Positions 1 through 9,800 of a stretch of DNA of 64,000 nt are shown here, one piece after another (position 1 is the stretch's first letter; every line of letters starts with the position of its first letter). Position numbers and translations under genes: made by a program. Location of the stretch: the NCBI RefSeq assembly GCF_000516985.1, contig NW_006917092.1, positions 5,583,888 through 5,647,887 of the forward strand. The letters are read 5' to 3'. The notes under the pieces were generated by a model that was not told the origin of the DNA, did no database searches, and worked only from the letters and a program-made list of their open reading frames with translations. This DNA is from Pestalotiopsis fici W106-1 (Eukaryota > Ascomycota > Sordariomycetes > Amphisphaeriales > Sporocadaceae).

Positions 1-1155
1 TTTATTATCTTACCATTGTACCACCCGCTGCGTGACTGCAGTGAGATTATGCGACCAATTTGTTCACCGCAAAAGGCTGATGCATCCTTGCATATGGCAA
101 TGCTGTCAGTCGACTCGCATAACGCTCCGTAAGCCTCGCACTGAGGCCCTACTTCTTGAATCTTGGAGCAGACTGTGGAATTGAAGCCGACGCCCAGCTT
201 CGTTGCCACGCCATCAGGAGTACATCCAAACTCATAGTTGGACGTTGCCAGATCAGCTCCAAGTGTGCCGATAACCGCGTTCACGAGGATGATGGAACCG
301 AGTGGGTTGGGAATTGCTCGTGCGGACTGTACGTCGGATAGACCTGCTAGCTTGTGCATGAATGCAGGAGCCCATCGGCCCCCGTATGACTCACCGGCAA
401 TGTGCAACACATTTTTGGAGAGCTCTGGGAACTCTTTGGTGACAAAGTGGTGCAAGAAGTCGACAAAGTCTTCAGTGGCCGCCTCGAGCGTCCTCACTCG
501 GTGTTTGTCACCACGGCCGGCCGTGGAGAATCCGACGCCGCGGGCTGGCTAGAAAAGAATGATGACAGATGAGTATCACGGGAAAAGATGAGTGAGGAAT
601 CCTGCCCAAGACATAGAGAAAGACACACTTACTCAAGTATAAGGAGGTTGGCATGCTTGGCCCAGTGATACGGGTTGTGATAAGTTGAGTTGTCGGTCGT
701 ATTAACCCAGCATGGGCCGACTTCGGTAACGGCAGCTAGGGTGCTGGCACCTCCGGGTCCTCTTTCAGGTTCGGAATCTGTCAGCATGGGGTTCTCAGAG
801 TACAGGAACGTGAACAAGGCGCACCCAGTCAGCCAGACAAGAAGAGGATCATGTTCAGGATCGGAGGCGCTCGAAAATAGCCCTGCAGGATGTGGTGACT
901 ATTAGCAACAGTTATATGCAAGCTTTAAGAAAGAAAAGAAAAATTTGGGCAGGAACACCAACAATAGAAAAGTTCCTTGCCGTGACCGAGGCCAATCGAT
1001 CCAGTAAAGTGCTTTGTTTGCGCAGGGCAGACGGAGTCGTCCAACTGTCGATGCGGAATTCCGACGCCGTTGTCTGCCGGCTGCGGCAAGGCATCAGTCC
1101 TCCCGCCTTGCAGGATGGTTTGCGATGCGAGCAATGCCGTGGGGAAGAGTAACAT
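1..1155 (-). CDS. Serine carboxypeptidase (S10 family), 3' end beyond window, one apparent frameshift
   Basis: Secreted or vacuolar exopeptidase that removes C-terminal residues. Exons read 1155-963, 882-825, 761-633 and 548 to the window edge. The start gives a signal-peptide-like N-terminus (MLLFPTALLASQTIL). Splicing yields the family blocks [24 protein letters not shown], split across the first three exons, then NPYHWAKHANLLIL and the nucleophile motif GESYGG. The second intron (824-762, 63 bases) is a multiple of three and has no stop. At the exon 3/4 junction the expected DQPAGVGFS is obtained only if one G is added near base 539; as read, the frame is lost there, although the following frame stays open to base 1. 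It is either a pseudogene or a base-call error. The catalytic Asp and His lie off the window. Family assignment is certain from the motifs; whether it is functional is not known. Confidence 0.85.
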
Positions 1156-1626
1156 GTTTATGCCTGAGCGCGATACCGAATTGCGTAATGGTCTAACAGC
1201 AGAAGTTTTAGGAAAGCTATCGGGCTATACTTCAAGAAGTCTATATGAAAATATATCACGTCGAGCCCTTTTGAGTTGAGGCAACTGGCGCCGCTAACGC
1301 GCGGTGCTTACTTACCCAATTTAGATATGGAACCCTGTCCATGATTGCGGGGAAGGAAGAGCGGCAAAGTACAGATATGTACCAAACAAAGCTTATTAGC
1401 TAGTTTAGTTTTGAGGGAGGTGGTTTGGACTTCCAATTTGAGGTTGGCTCCTTGCGATGAGTTCTAGCTGTGACATTACGTTCTCGTCGACTTGACTTCT
1501 CGGAGTGCTTACAAACTCTACAGTTTTAGGCGGGATTGTAATTGAAACACACCATGTCACTACTACGTATGTAGTTCACCAAGCAACAACGGGTTTTTGA
1601 AGCTACTGAATCCCGTCCTTACCCTT

Positions 1627-1831
1627 CGTTTTAATTACATATAATCCTATATCAAGATATTACACGAAGCCTTATCGCCATATGGATTGTCTTGATTATA
1701 ATGTTACCAAGCGCAATATTTACTATCGACTCTTAAATCCGCGCCCGTTATTTCCGTCGCCTAGCAGAAAGAGGACAGGCGCGCGAAACTTATTTACCGT
1801 GCTTAGACGGAAAAGTATATTAGAGTACGCA
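1627..1831 (-). repeat. RIP-like mutated duplicate of the 3' end of the SDR gene at 10.9 kb
   Basis: Bases 1627-1831 align with 10854-11053, which hold the last codons, stop and downstream sequence of the SDR gene. Identity is interrupted by one 8-base gap and about 16 differences in the right-hand part. Nearly all differences are C-to-T or G-to-A in this copy, mostly in CpA/TpG contexts (for example gctcag/gcttag, actcat/acttat, gcatg/gtata). That is the mark of repeat-induced point mutation (known from Neurospora and relatives). The stop codon of the gene is retained, and sequence beyond it is included, so DNA rather than an mRNA was copied. Two A-to-G differences go the other way. Confidence 0.8.
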
Positions 1832-2314
1832 TGATAGGTTTTGCTGAGATGATTTTGGAACCAGGAAGACATGAAACATATGAAGTTCATCACCTACCTG
1901 TATTGACATTTTTTGTGTCGGCAATTGCAATTAGGCATGCAATGTTGTCCGATTTAACTACGTTTCAAAGAATTGAAGAACTATAAGGTTTCTTAAGGGT
2001 CGTGAAGATGATAGAGTAAATGCTGCAATTAATTGATTCCAGGGGTCTCCCGTGTTGAATTGAATGCCTGGTACATAGATGCTTGAATAAAACAAATGAC
2101 ATAAATATATGACATCGTAAAGAAATCACAGTTTCAGGGCAGATAATAGCCATATTCTATATGATTTCTCTGGCGACACCTTCGGAGATGACATGCCCGA
2201 GGCAAGACAATCCGTGCCATTTTGCCGTCATACAAGGAACGGGCGAGAAAGAGGGCTTCGCTACTCTCTACAACATTCAGTTCGGTGTGGACATGGCCCG
2301 GCGATGGTCGGGCC

Positions 2315-2338
2315 GGGGGGGGGGGGGGGGGGGGGGGG
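2315..2338. repeat. G24 homopolymer
   Basis: An uninterrupted run of 24 G about 270 bases upstream of the transketolase-like start. Such runs are rare in fungal DNA and error-prone in sequencing, so the exact length is uncertain. Confidence 0.9.
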
Positions 2339-2608
2339 TCCGCTATGGCTACTAGGTTAAGTGGTTTTGAGATGCACGCGGACCTGCGCCACTCCGCTAC
2401 CTGATCAGCTGGAATCCACACGATCAAATACAATCAATCCTTCAGCAGATTCACCACGTAAGACACCTGCCAAAAAAGAAAGAAAGAAAAAACCAAGAAA
2501 AGAAAAACGCAAGACTTGATATATGGATATATTTAAGAGCATTCCTTTCATGTTTTCAGCAGTGCTATCTATCCTCATTGAGCTATTTTCTTATATTCGT
2601 TTCTCACA

Positions 2609-5600
2609 ATGGACAACATCAAGGGCGTGGATGGCTTGGCCGTCAATACACTTCGCGCTTTATCAGTACGAAATACCATGTCTACTCTGTTATATACAAG
2701 ACCATGGAGATGTAGACTAATACCAAGTATCACAGGCTGACCTTTCTTATCATGCCAAGTCTGGTCACCCCGGAGCGCCTATGGGCATGGCTCCAATGGC
2801 CCACGTCTTGTTTACAAAGTTTCTAGTATGTTGGTTCTACCTTGATGAGAAAATAGACCCGGTTCACTCACGAGATAGAAACTCAACCCAGCTACTAACA
2901 AGGCCTGGCTGAACCGTGACCGGTTTGTGCTTTCAAACGGTACGAAACCCCCTGTTCCCGCCTCCAAGAGATATTGAACATTGTAGGACATGCATGTGCT
3001 CTTCAATACGTTCTGTTGCATCTTTTGGAGTACGACATCTCCATTGATGATCTGAAGAACTTTCGGGTATGAAAAGAATCTCCAATCTCGAAAGGGACAT
3101 GGAGAGCGCTAATCTGTTCTCAGCAACTTGGCAGCAAGACTCCGGGCCACCCCGAGAGCCACGAAACACCGGGCATCGAAGTGACTACAGGACCGCTAGG
3201 TCAAGGCTTTGCCGCGGCGATAGGATTAGCTATTGCACAGTCGCATATGGCTGCTCTCTACAACAGGCCTGGATTTGATCTTTTCGATAATCGCACCTTT
3301 GTCTTCTTCGGCGATGGTTGTGCAATGGAGGGCGTCGCCTCAGAAGCCGCATCGTATGCCGTCACCATGCATTCAATTGAGATTTGCAAGTATTAACAGA
3401 TACATTTCAGTCTAGCAGGCCATCTTCAATTGGGCAATCTCATCGCCTTGTACGATGACAACTCCATTTGTATAGGTATGCTAATTGTTTGCAATGAGTA
3501 CAGACACAAATGATCTTGATGTGCTAACAGCCTGAATACGCACAGATGGTAGTACGGAATCGACCTTTACCGAGGATGTTGACAAACGCTTCGAGGCATA
3601 TGGTTGGCACGTACAGCGCGTAACTGATGGTATAACAGGCACCCTCTCATCCAATTCATACATACTAACAGTCACCAGGTGATTCGGATCTCGCCGCTAT
3701 AGCTGCTGCAGTCGAGAATGCCCTAGCTGTCAAAGATAAACCTTCGATGATCAGGGTGAAAACAACCATTGGATACGGATCCAAATTACAAGGCACAGCA
3801 AGCGTGCACGGAAACCCACTGAAAGTGGAAGACCTGGAGACCTTCAAGCAGAAAATGAAGCTTAGCAACGAGCTATTCTTCGTCCCCGCTGAGTATGTCT
3901 TTCCCTCAATGGGCCAACAGGGGCTGACGTGACGATTGAAGAGTACAAAGCATTTATCGAGAAACAGCCAAATCTGGAGCCGAAGCTGAATCACGTTGGA
4001 ATGATTTGTTTCTCCGATATGGGAATGCGCATCCTGAACTTCATCTCGAGCTTCAGAGGCGGATTGGTGGTGACCTTCCTGACTGCTGGGAAACACAGGT
4101 TGGCATGCTTTCATCTCCATCTCCAGAGCCTCACTGACCTTGTCTTTTAGTTGCCCGTCTACACTCCAAATGACAAGGTAAGGGTTGATCCACTTTTAAT
4201 GTCTTTGCAGGTGGTTTATTGACACCGATAGCCCGTTGCTACTCGAAAAACGTCAGAATTTGTGCTTGACGCCATATACGCGCACATTCCGGAGATCCTG
4301 TCTGGCTCTGCTGATCTCACGTCTTCCAATCTGACTCGATGGAAAACTGCTGTTGATCTTCAAGCGCCCGTGACCGGCATTGGTTCTTTTGAAGGACGAT
4401 ACATAAGATGGGGAGATAAGTAACCCTCACTGTTATTATGATTATCCGCTAACTTTTCATTACTGAGGGAACATGCGATGTGAGGCATATTGAGTCGTGA
4501 GAACGTGTTACACTACTGACAAGACTAGGGGCGCTGCCATGAACGGAATTGCAGCGTATGGTGCCAATCTGATTCCCATCGCTGGGACATTTCTCAACTT
4601 TGTATCTTATGCTGCACCCGCGTTGCGGCTTTCGGCACTCAGTCAGCTCCGCGTCATCTGGATTGCCACCCATGACTCGGTGCGTCACTAGCATGTACCC
4701 AAAAAAAACTTATCCTGATGATTGAATAGATTGGCCTCGGAGGCGACGGCCCTACGCACCAACCAATCGAGACATTGGCGCATTTCCGCTCGGTGCCAAA
4801 CCTGAATGTTTGGCGCCCTGCTGATGGGTATAGTCAAATCTCTGCCCCATTCCTCGATCCTGGCTTTTGCTAAACAGTTATGTCAATCAACAGGAATGAG
4901 ACGTCTGCCGCTTACTACACGGCATTAATGTCCAAAACTACCCCAAGCGTGCTCGCCCTTGCCCGCCAAGATCTCCCGCAGCTCTCGGGAAGCTCTAGAG
5001 AGAAGGCGGCCCGTGGGGCCTATGTACTACTGGAAGATGAGAAAGCCGCCATCACGTTGGTCTCGACAGGCTCAGAGGTCAGTCAAATGTGGCCTATGGA
5101 TGCGTATGTAAACTAACACGTACAAGGTCTCTTTGTGCTTGAAAGCGGCAGCCCTTTTGTCGAGCACGCATGATGTCAAGGCCAGAGTTGTCGTAAGCCT
5201 CTTTCTCTTCGCATTCTCTTGCATCCAGAAAAAATTAACTGGCGTAACAGAGCATGCCATGCATGGAAGTTTTCGACACGCAGCCTCTCAGCTATAAGCT
5301 TTCCGTCCTGACCCAAGGATTACCAATTCTTTCGGTCGAAGCATTGTCGACGAATGTTTGGAGCAAAGTGAGTAATTTAATGTCCAGCAAACATTCGACG
5401 GTGACTAACAAATAGTTTCACAGTTCTCACATGAGCAATTTGGTATCAATGAATTTGGGTTAAGTGGAACCGCAGACGAGTAAGTCAATGAAAATGTCGA
5501 CATGTTTCCGTCAGTATAGCTAATACCTGTACAGTCTCTTCAAGGCATTCGGGTTTACTGCAGAGGGCATTTGCGAACGTGCGCTTCAGGTCATTGACTT

Positions 5601-5670
5601 TTACCGTGACGTACCAGCGATTCGGTCACCAGTTCTGACTGCATGGAACCGTAATATTGCCCTTGACTAG
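2609..5670 (+). CDS. Transketolase-like protein (transketolase/dihydroxyacetone synthase family), probably damaged in first half
   Basis: Thiamine-diphosphate enzyme family that moves a two-carbon ketol unit between sugar phosphates. Exons: 2609-2665, 2736-2825, 2879-2939, 2987-3066, 3124-3360, 3419-3475, 3546-3629, 3679-4098, 4151-4177, 4232-4419, 4468-4479, 4529-4679, 4730-4827, 4894-5077, 5127-5192, 5251-5367, 5424-5479, 5535-5670. Family blocks seen: [103 protein letters not shown] and SVEALS. The catalytic Glu of EHAMG is coded by a 12-base microexon. From 4151 onward every phase agrees. Before that, three places (about 3360, 3921 and 3995) each need one extra base to keep frame, so the gene is a pseudogene or the sequence has indel errors. 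No peroxisomal C-terminal signal is visible (ends NIALD). The specific substrate is unknown. Confidence 0.8.
4468..4479 (+). other. 12-base microexon coding the catalytic Glu of the transketolase-like protein
   Basis: The flanks are acceptor tactgag and donor gtgagg. Upstream exon phase (AA), this exon (G GAA CAT GCG AT) and downstream exon (G GGC) join exactly into KEHAMGAAMNG. The Glu corresponds to the family's proton-transfer Glu in REHAMG. Without the exon the essential residue would be lost. Confidence 0.75.
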
Positions 5671-6338
5671 ATCTCGATCCGGATCAGACGGCCCTGGTAA
5701 TGAATTGGACGCCCTCGACGATGCATAACGGCGTCAAAGGTCCGGCCAAGCACCGAGCCCAGGTCTCAGCGTTTTGTCGTACCTACACCTAACTTTTCAA
5801 TAAAAGATTTTGACTGCCTTTAGTTGCACTAAATTGAGTTCTCAGTCCTCCTCTCTCACCACCACATCACTCTGTGGATGGCCACCAGAACCGATTTCTA
5901 GCTTTCAACATCAAGTGAATAGTAAACTCATTCTCTCTCCCCAACCTTCTCCGTAGACACTCTAAGTCCTTAGATGTACCTACTTGCAATGAAACCCTGC
6001 TTCAATAGTGGGTAATATTCTTCCTTCACAAACAGGTTTCAAGTGGCATTCGCTCAAATGATTTGCGAGGGATGCTGTTTACATTACTTTAGCTAGACTA
6101 AACACTTTTCCACAACTTTATTTGTTCTTATTTTCCTCCATCCGAATGGATTAGCCTAAATGATGTCTCCGTCACCGGGGACAACATGGCGATCAATAAA
6201 TGGAACATGCATTCAACCATTATTGTCGAAACATTGAGTCAGAGATTTGAACTATCTGTTTGGCCTAGTAAGCAGCTACATACATTAAACCTTGAGATAA
6301 TACATGATTCGCGAAATTTCAACTGGTACAAACAGTGT
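5671..6338. other. Convergent intergenic region
   Basis: Lies between the 3' ends of the transketolase-like gene and the permease. AT-rich, with the motif tcaataaaag at about 5798 that could serve polyadenylation. No gene seen. Confidence 0.5.
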
Positions 6339-8078
6339 TTACTCAACGTATTCCACGTGTCCAGCATCCTTCTTAGCCACAACTTTGCTAGAACCTTGAT
6401 CGTTAGTGAAGAGGAGTTTGCCAGCCCCAAACAATTCCACCCGTGTCTTGCTGAATTTCCTTGCCGAGACCTTTTGAGCAAATAATGCGTCCAATTCTGC
6501 ATAGTTGCGCCCTTTTGACTCGGGAAGGCGGAAAAAAGCCCAGATAAAACACAACGCACATAATCCCGCGTAAAGAAAACCAGATTTGGCTTTCCAGTTC
6601 CAGGCGCTGGGGTTGAGCATATAAGGGATAATGATGTTCATAACAATGTTTATGATGTTATACAGGTTTCTGCCCAGAACCACGGTCCGGGTACGCAGGC
6701 GGCTGGAGGGCATCTCGGGGACAAGAGCATAGCACACTGGGCCGACCGTCATGTCGTAGACGAATGTGTAGACAACCATCATGGATGCGACTGCCCAGGA
6801 GGTGGCGGTTGTCGACGACGGGATCCCTAGGCAGCCCGTGACCAATAGAATAATGAACTGGGTGCTCAAGCCGGCCAGATAGAGAGTGCGACGTCCAAAC
6901 TGACCCATGAGAAACCAAGAAATGATTGTGCCAATGGCACCCATTCCATATTGACCCATGGCAATCGAGAAGGAATTCTTGCTATCCAGACCAGCTTGTT
7001 GGAAGAAATATGTCGAGTATCCCATGAACCCAGATCCGGATAAATTCTGGATAGCCCAAACCATGCAGGTGATTTCTGTGCGGCGGAGATCGGCGCCTTT
7101 GAAGCAGTCCCAGTATGTCGCTTCTGCCTCCGAGTTATTCTCGTACAGGTGTGTGTAGTGCATCATGGCCACGGCCGAGTCGACATCAAAGTCTGGATCA
7201 GCTTTCCGTGAAGTCAGCCGGGTGACGGCTAGCTTTGCATCGTCCAGGCGCCCTTGTCGAATTAACCACCAAGGCGACTCGGGTGCAAACAAGACACCAA
7301 TTGCGATTGGCAAGGGCCATATCCACTGAATGGCAAAAGGGGCTCTGTATGCCCAGTCGGAGTCTTGACTATCCAGAAATGCCCGAAGCACGCCTTGACC
7401 TAGAAGTGTGCCGAAGATCCAGCACAAGTTGACATATGTGGTCAAATACCCACGGAGTGACACGGGGCAGACTTCAGACGCATAGACTGTAGTCAAAGTC
7501 TGGAAAACACCCCAGGGTATACCGCATAGTATCTCGCCAACTTGCAGAACCTCAACGCTCGGGGCAAAGAAGAGAATAAAGATGAGACCGGTAAGGAGAG
7601 TCAAGGACCCAATCAGTGTCCTGCGGTATCCGAAGCGCTCAGAGACATAGCCGTTGATGAACAGCCCGATAATCTCTCCAACGGATGCACCATTGGCCAG
7701 ACCAGCTTGCCACGCCGCGGTCAGTTGGTATGAGCCATCGGGTTGGAGCTGTCCGTAGCGCTTCTGGAAGGGCGCAAAGGCAAAAAGACCTTGGAGGAGA
7801 TTCACGTCGTACCCTTCCATGATGATACACGCCGAGATGATGGCCGAAAATGCTGTTGCTTTGGGATAAAGTTTGAGACTCTGCCAGAGAGTCATTTCTG
7901 CCTCTTTCTTTGCAGCCTCGAGAGCTTGCTGTCGGCTCTCCATGTTGTTCAACGAGGCTGTGGGGTTGTCAGACTTGGGCACGTCACCGCTCAGCCTCTT
8001 GGGCAGAGGATCGTCATGCGCCGCGGCGGCGGTGGCATCACTGCCGGATGACTTTGAAACCGGGACTTGATCAGTCAT
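6339..8078 (-). CDS. MFS alpha-glucoside/maltose-type sugar permease
   Basis: Proton-coupled sugar uptake across the plasma membrane, inferred from the MAL-type branch of the sugar porter family. It is a single exon of 579 residues, usual for the family. A polar N-terminal tail of about 70 residues precedes the first helix. The helix-1 motif SACIIMEGYDVNLLQGLFAF (81-100) is typical of this branch. The loop 2-3 signature GYVSERFGYRR lies at 143-153, PESPWWLIRQGRLDDA at 266-281 and PESKGRNYAELDALF near the C-terminus. It is divergent from the SDR starting at 8856, and the 777-base shared promoter carries three copies of the GGCGGGCCGCC-type motif and CreA-like sites. The actual substrate cannot be read from sequence; alpha-glucosides are the family default. 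Confidence 0.9.
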   Translation of the reverse strand: MTDQVPVSKSSGSDATAAAAHDDPLPKRLSGDVPKSDNPTASLNNMESRQQALEAAKKEAEMTLWQSLKLYPKATAFSAIISACIIMEGYDVNLLQGLFAFAPFQKRYGQLQPDGSYQLTAAWQAGLANGASVGEIIGLFINGYVSERFGYRRTLIGSLTLLTGLIFILFFAPSVEVLQVGEILCGIPWGVFQTLTTVYASEVCPVSLRGYLTTYVNLCWIFGTLLGQGVLRAFLDSQDSDWAYRAPFAIQWIWPLPIAIGVLFAPESPWWLIRQGRLDDAKLAVTRLTSRKADPDFDVDSAVAMMHYTHLYENNSEAEATYWDCFKGADLRRTEITCMVWAIQNLSGSGFMGYSTYFFQQAGLDSKNSFSIAMGQYGMGAIGTIISWFLMGQFGRRTLYLAGLSTQFIILLVTGCLGIPSSTTATSWAVASMMVVYTFVYDMTVGPVCYALVPEMPSSRLRTRTVVLGRNLYNIINIVMNIIIPYMLNPSAWNWKAKSGFLYAGLCALCFIWAFFRLPESKGRNYAELDALFAQKVSARKFSKTRVELFGAGKLLFTNDQGSSKVVAKKDAGHVEYVE

Positions 8079-8215
8079 GTTGACTTATTCGAATCAGCGG
8101 TATGCATAAGTTTGGTTGTCAAAAAGAGTCACATTTGGGTAAGGGAATAGCTGGCAATTAATACTGCTGTCTACGATACTCGTCAAAGAAGCAAAATAAT
8201 CGCCTCACTTAGCGT

Positions 8216-8228
8216 GTGGGGACCCCGC
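8216..8228. promoter_or_regulatory. Two adjacent CreA/Cre1-like sites
   Basis: GTGGGG at 8216-8221 and CCCCGC at 8223-8228 match SYGGRG on opposite strands, about 140 bases upstream of the permease start. Paired CreA sites are commonly needed for glucose repression in Aspergillus and Trichoderma. The hexamer is frequent by chance, so this is only suggestive. Confidence 0.35.
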
Positions 8229-8343
8229 ATCCCCATGGAGAAAGAATGATGTGATAACGTATGTTCGGTACATGGTTAGCGGAGCTTCATTGACAATATC
8301 AAGGTCTTTCACAACCTCGGAGGACGGCAGAAGTGACGAACGA

Positions 8344-8354
8344 GGCGGCCCGCC
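8344..8354 (-). promoter_or_regulatory. GGCGGGCCGCC motif, copy 1
   Basis: Exact copy on the minus strand. The core is an inverted CGG/CCG pair with a one-base spacer, the half-site type bound by Zn2Cys6 proteins. Confidence 0.5.
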
Positions 8355-8509
8355 TTGAGAGCGTCTAGCGGATGTGCATGAATCAATTACCTCAGCTGAG
8401 AGATCCATGCTTGAAAAGATGGAGAAGACCAATCGAGCCAATGGTTCATGTCATTACATACTAGGTATGTAGCGCCGACCTAGTTACGATCAACTAGAAC
8501 TATGAATCA

Positions 8510-8520
8510 GGCGGGCCGCT
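8510..8520 (+). promoter_or_regulatory. GGCGGGCCGCC motif, copy 2 (10 of 11)
   Basis: GGCGGGCCGCT, differing only at the last base. Confidence 0.45.
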
Positions 8521-8561
8521 GGACATCGCTCATGTGTGAGTTCCAGGGTCAACTTAGGGCA

Positions 8562-8572
8562 GGCGGGCCGCC
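8562..8572 (+). promoter_or_regulatory. GGCGGGCCGCC motif, copy 3
   Basis: Exact copy 284 bases upstream of the SDR start codon and 52 bases downstream of copy 2. Confidence 0.5.
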
Positions 8573-8855
8573 CGCGATTCTTCCCTCCGAGTTGGCTGCT
8601 ACCATATTACTATGTCTGGTTTGATCTTCACACTATCATTTGTGTGAACATCGGTGGAGCAATGAACACATCGCAACCGGAACAACTGATCAGTCTATTG
8701 CAAGCTTGATCTTCGCCGTACGGGTACAAATATTACGATATGGACCTATGCATATTTATTGCAGTCTGGCAGACCAGTTCATTCACTTGATCCAATTCGC
8801 TCTGCAATTCTGCCACAGCAATCTCAGTATCGTATCCGGACACTTTGGAAATACA

Positions 8856-9800
8856 ATGGCCACCAAGACAACAGCTCGTCCTCTAGAGGGGAAATTTGCC
8901 ATAGTGACGGGTGCGTCCAGAGGTATGTTGACACATGTGGAATGACAAGGCCACCGTCGAGCCCTCGAACTAAAAAGTTTCAAAATAACAGGCATTGGAG
9001 CCGCGATCGCACGCGACCTCGCTGCCAAAGGTGCCAACATCTTGGCTACGTATACTTCCGATTCCTCGACCGATCTTATCAAGGCGCTGTGCTCTGATCT
9101 CGAGTCGACCCACGGCGTCAAGGCTGCCCCCGTCCAATCCGATCTCAACGATCCCGAAAAGTCGAGTCTCGAGATTCTCGAAGCAGCAAAGGAATTCTCC
9201 TCAAAGGTCGGAGGAGGAGAACTACAAGTCGATATTCTGATCAACAATGCTGGAGTCGGTGGCGACTACAAGCTGGGCGAGGTTCCCGTGTCCGAGTTCC
9301 ATCGCATGTACGGTGTCAACGTCTTGGCTCCATTATGCGTGACACAGACTCTGTTGCCTTACCTTCCAAACGATCGGTCTGGACGTATCATCAACATTAG
9401 CAGTGTGGCGTCCAGCATGGGTTTCCTGACCCATACTCTATACGGCGGCACCAAGGCGGCTCTTGAAGCCATGACTCGCACCTGGGCCCGTGAATTATCC
9501 GAGCGTTGCACAGTTAATGCTGTTAACCCTGGGCCCGTGGAGGGCGACATGTACTTTGCTGCTGGCGAGAAATTCTGGAAGCAGCTCGAGCCTTTTCAAC
9601 TCAATTGCCCATTGAGCGCCGTTCGCCCAGAGGTCGACGATCCCAAGCTAGTGAAACTGGCAAACGAGAAGATGGGTGGTCGTAGACCAGCGTACTGGAA
9701 AGAAGTCGCCGCTGTGGTGGGAATGTTGTGCGGACCAGATTCAGCCTGGACCACCGGCAGTGTTATCTGCGCAAATGGAGGATTCAAATTCCAGACGTAA
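8856..9800 (+). CDS. Short-chain dehydrogenase/reductase (SDR)
   Basis: Cytosolic NAD(P)-dependent oxidoreductase of 291 residues. Exons 8856-8922 and 8992-9800; the intron splits the Gly codon of the cofactor motif. Classical SDR features: TGASRGIG at 18-25, NNAG at 107-110, INISS ending in the catalytic Ser (about 159-160), YGGTK with Tyr173 and Lys177, and NPGPV at 201-205. The C-terminal GSVICANGGF is the usual end of the fold. An insertion of about 10 residues after the first beta-alpha unit is typical of fungal polyketide or polyol reductases, so the substrate remains open. It shares its promoter with the sugar permease, which favours a role in sugar or polyol metabolism. The start is chosen because it directly precedes the Rossmann strand (EGKFAIVTG). 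Confidence 0.9.

Larger units (their letters stand above)
1156..2608. other. Gene-free AT-rich stretch with a degraded duplicate and a G homopolymer
   Basis: No convincing coding sequence. It holds the point-mutated duplicate of the SDR 3' end (listed separately), the G24 run and the presumed promoter of the transketolase-like gene. A purine-rich tract (aagaaagaaagaaaaaacc) lies at about 2475-2510. Confidence 0.6.
8079..8855. promoter_or_regulatory. Divergent promoter between sugar permease and SDR
   Basis: Shared upstream region of two oppositely transcribed genes. It contains GGCGGCCCGCC (8344-8354), GGCGGGCCGCT (8510-8520) and GGCGGGCCGCC (8562-8572), plus two CreA-like hexamers (8216-8228). 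This suggests co-regulation by a Zn2Cys6 factor and carbon catabolite control; function is inferred. Confidence 0.6.

Noticed and set aside
3893..3920. 28-base intron (gtatgt to acag) in the transketolase-like gene
   Set aside because: Too short for fungal splicing, and the junction does not restore the frame; a base loss explains the region better.
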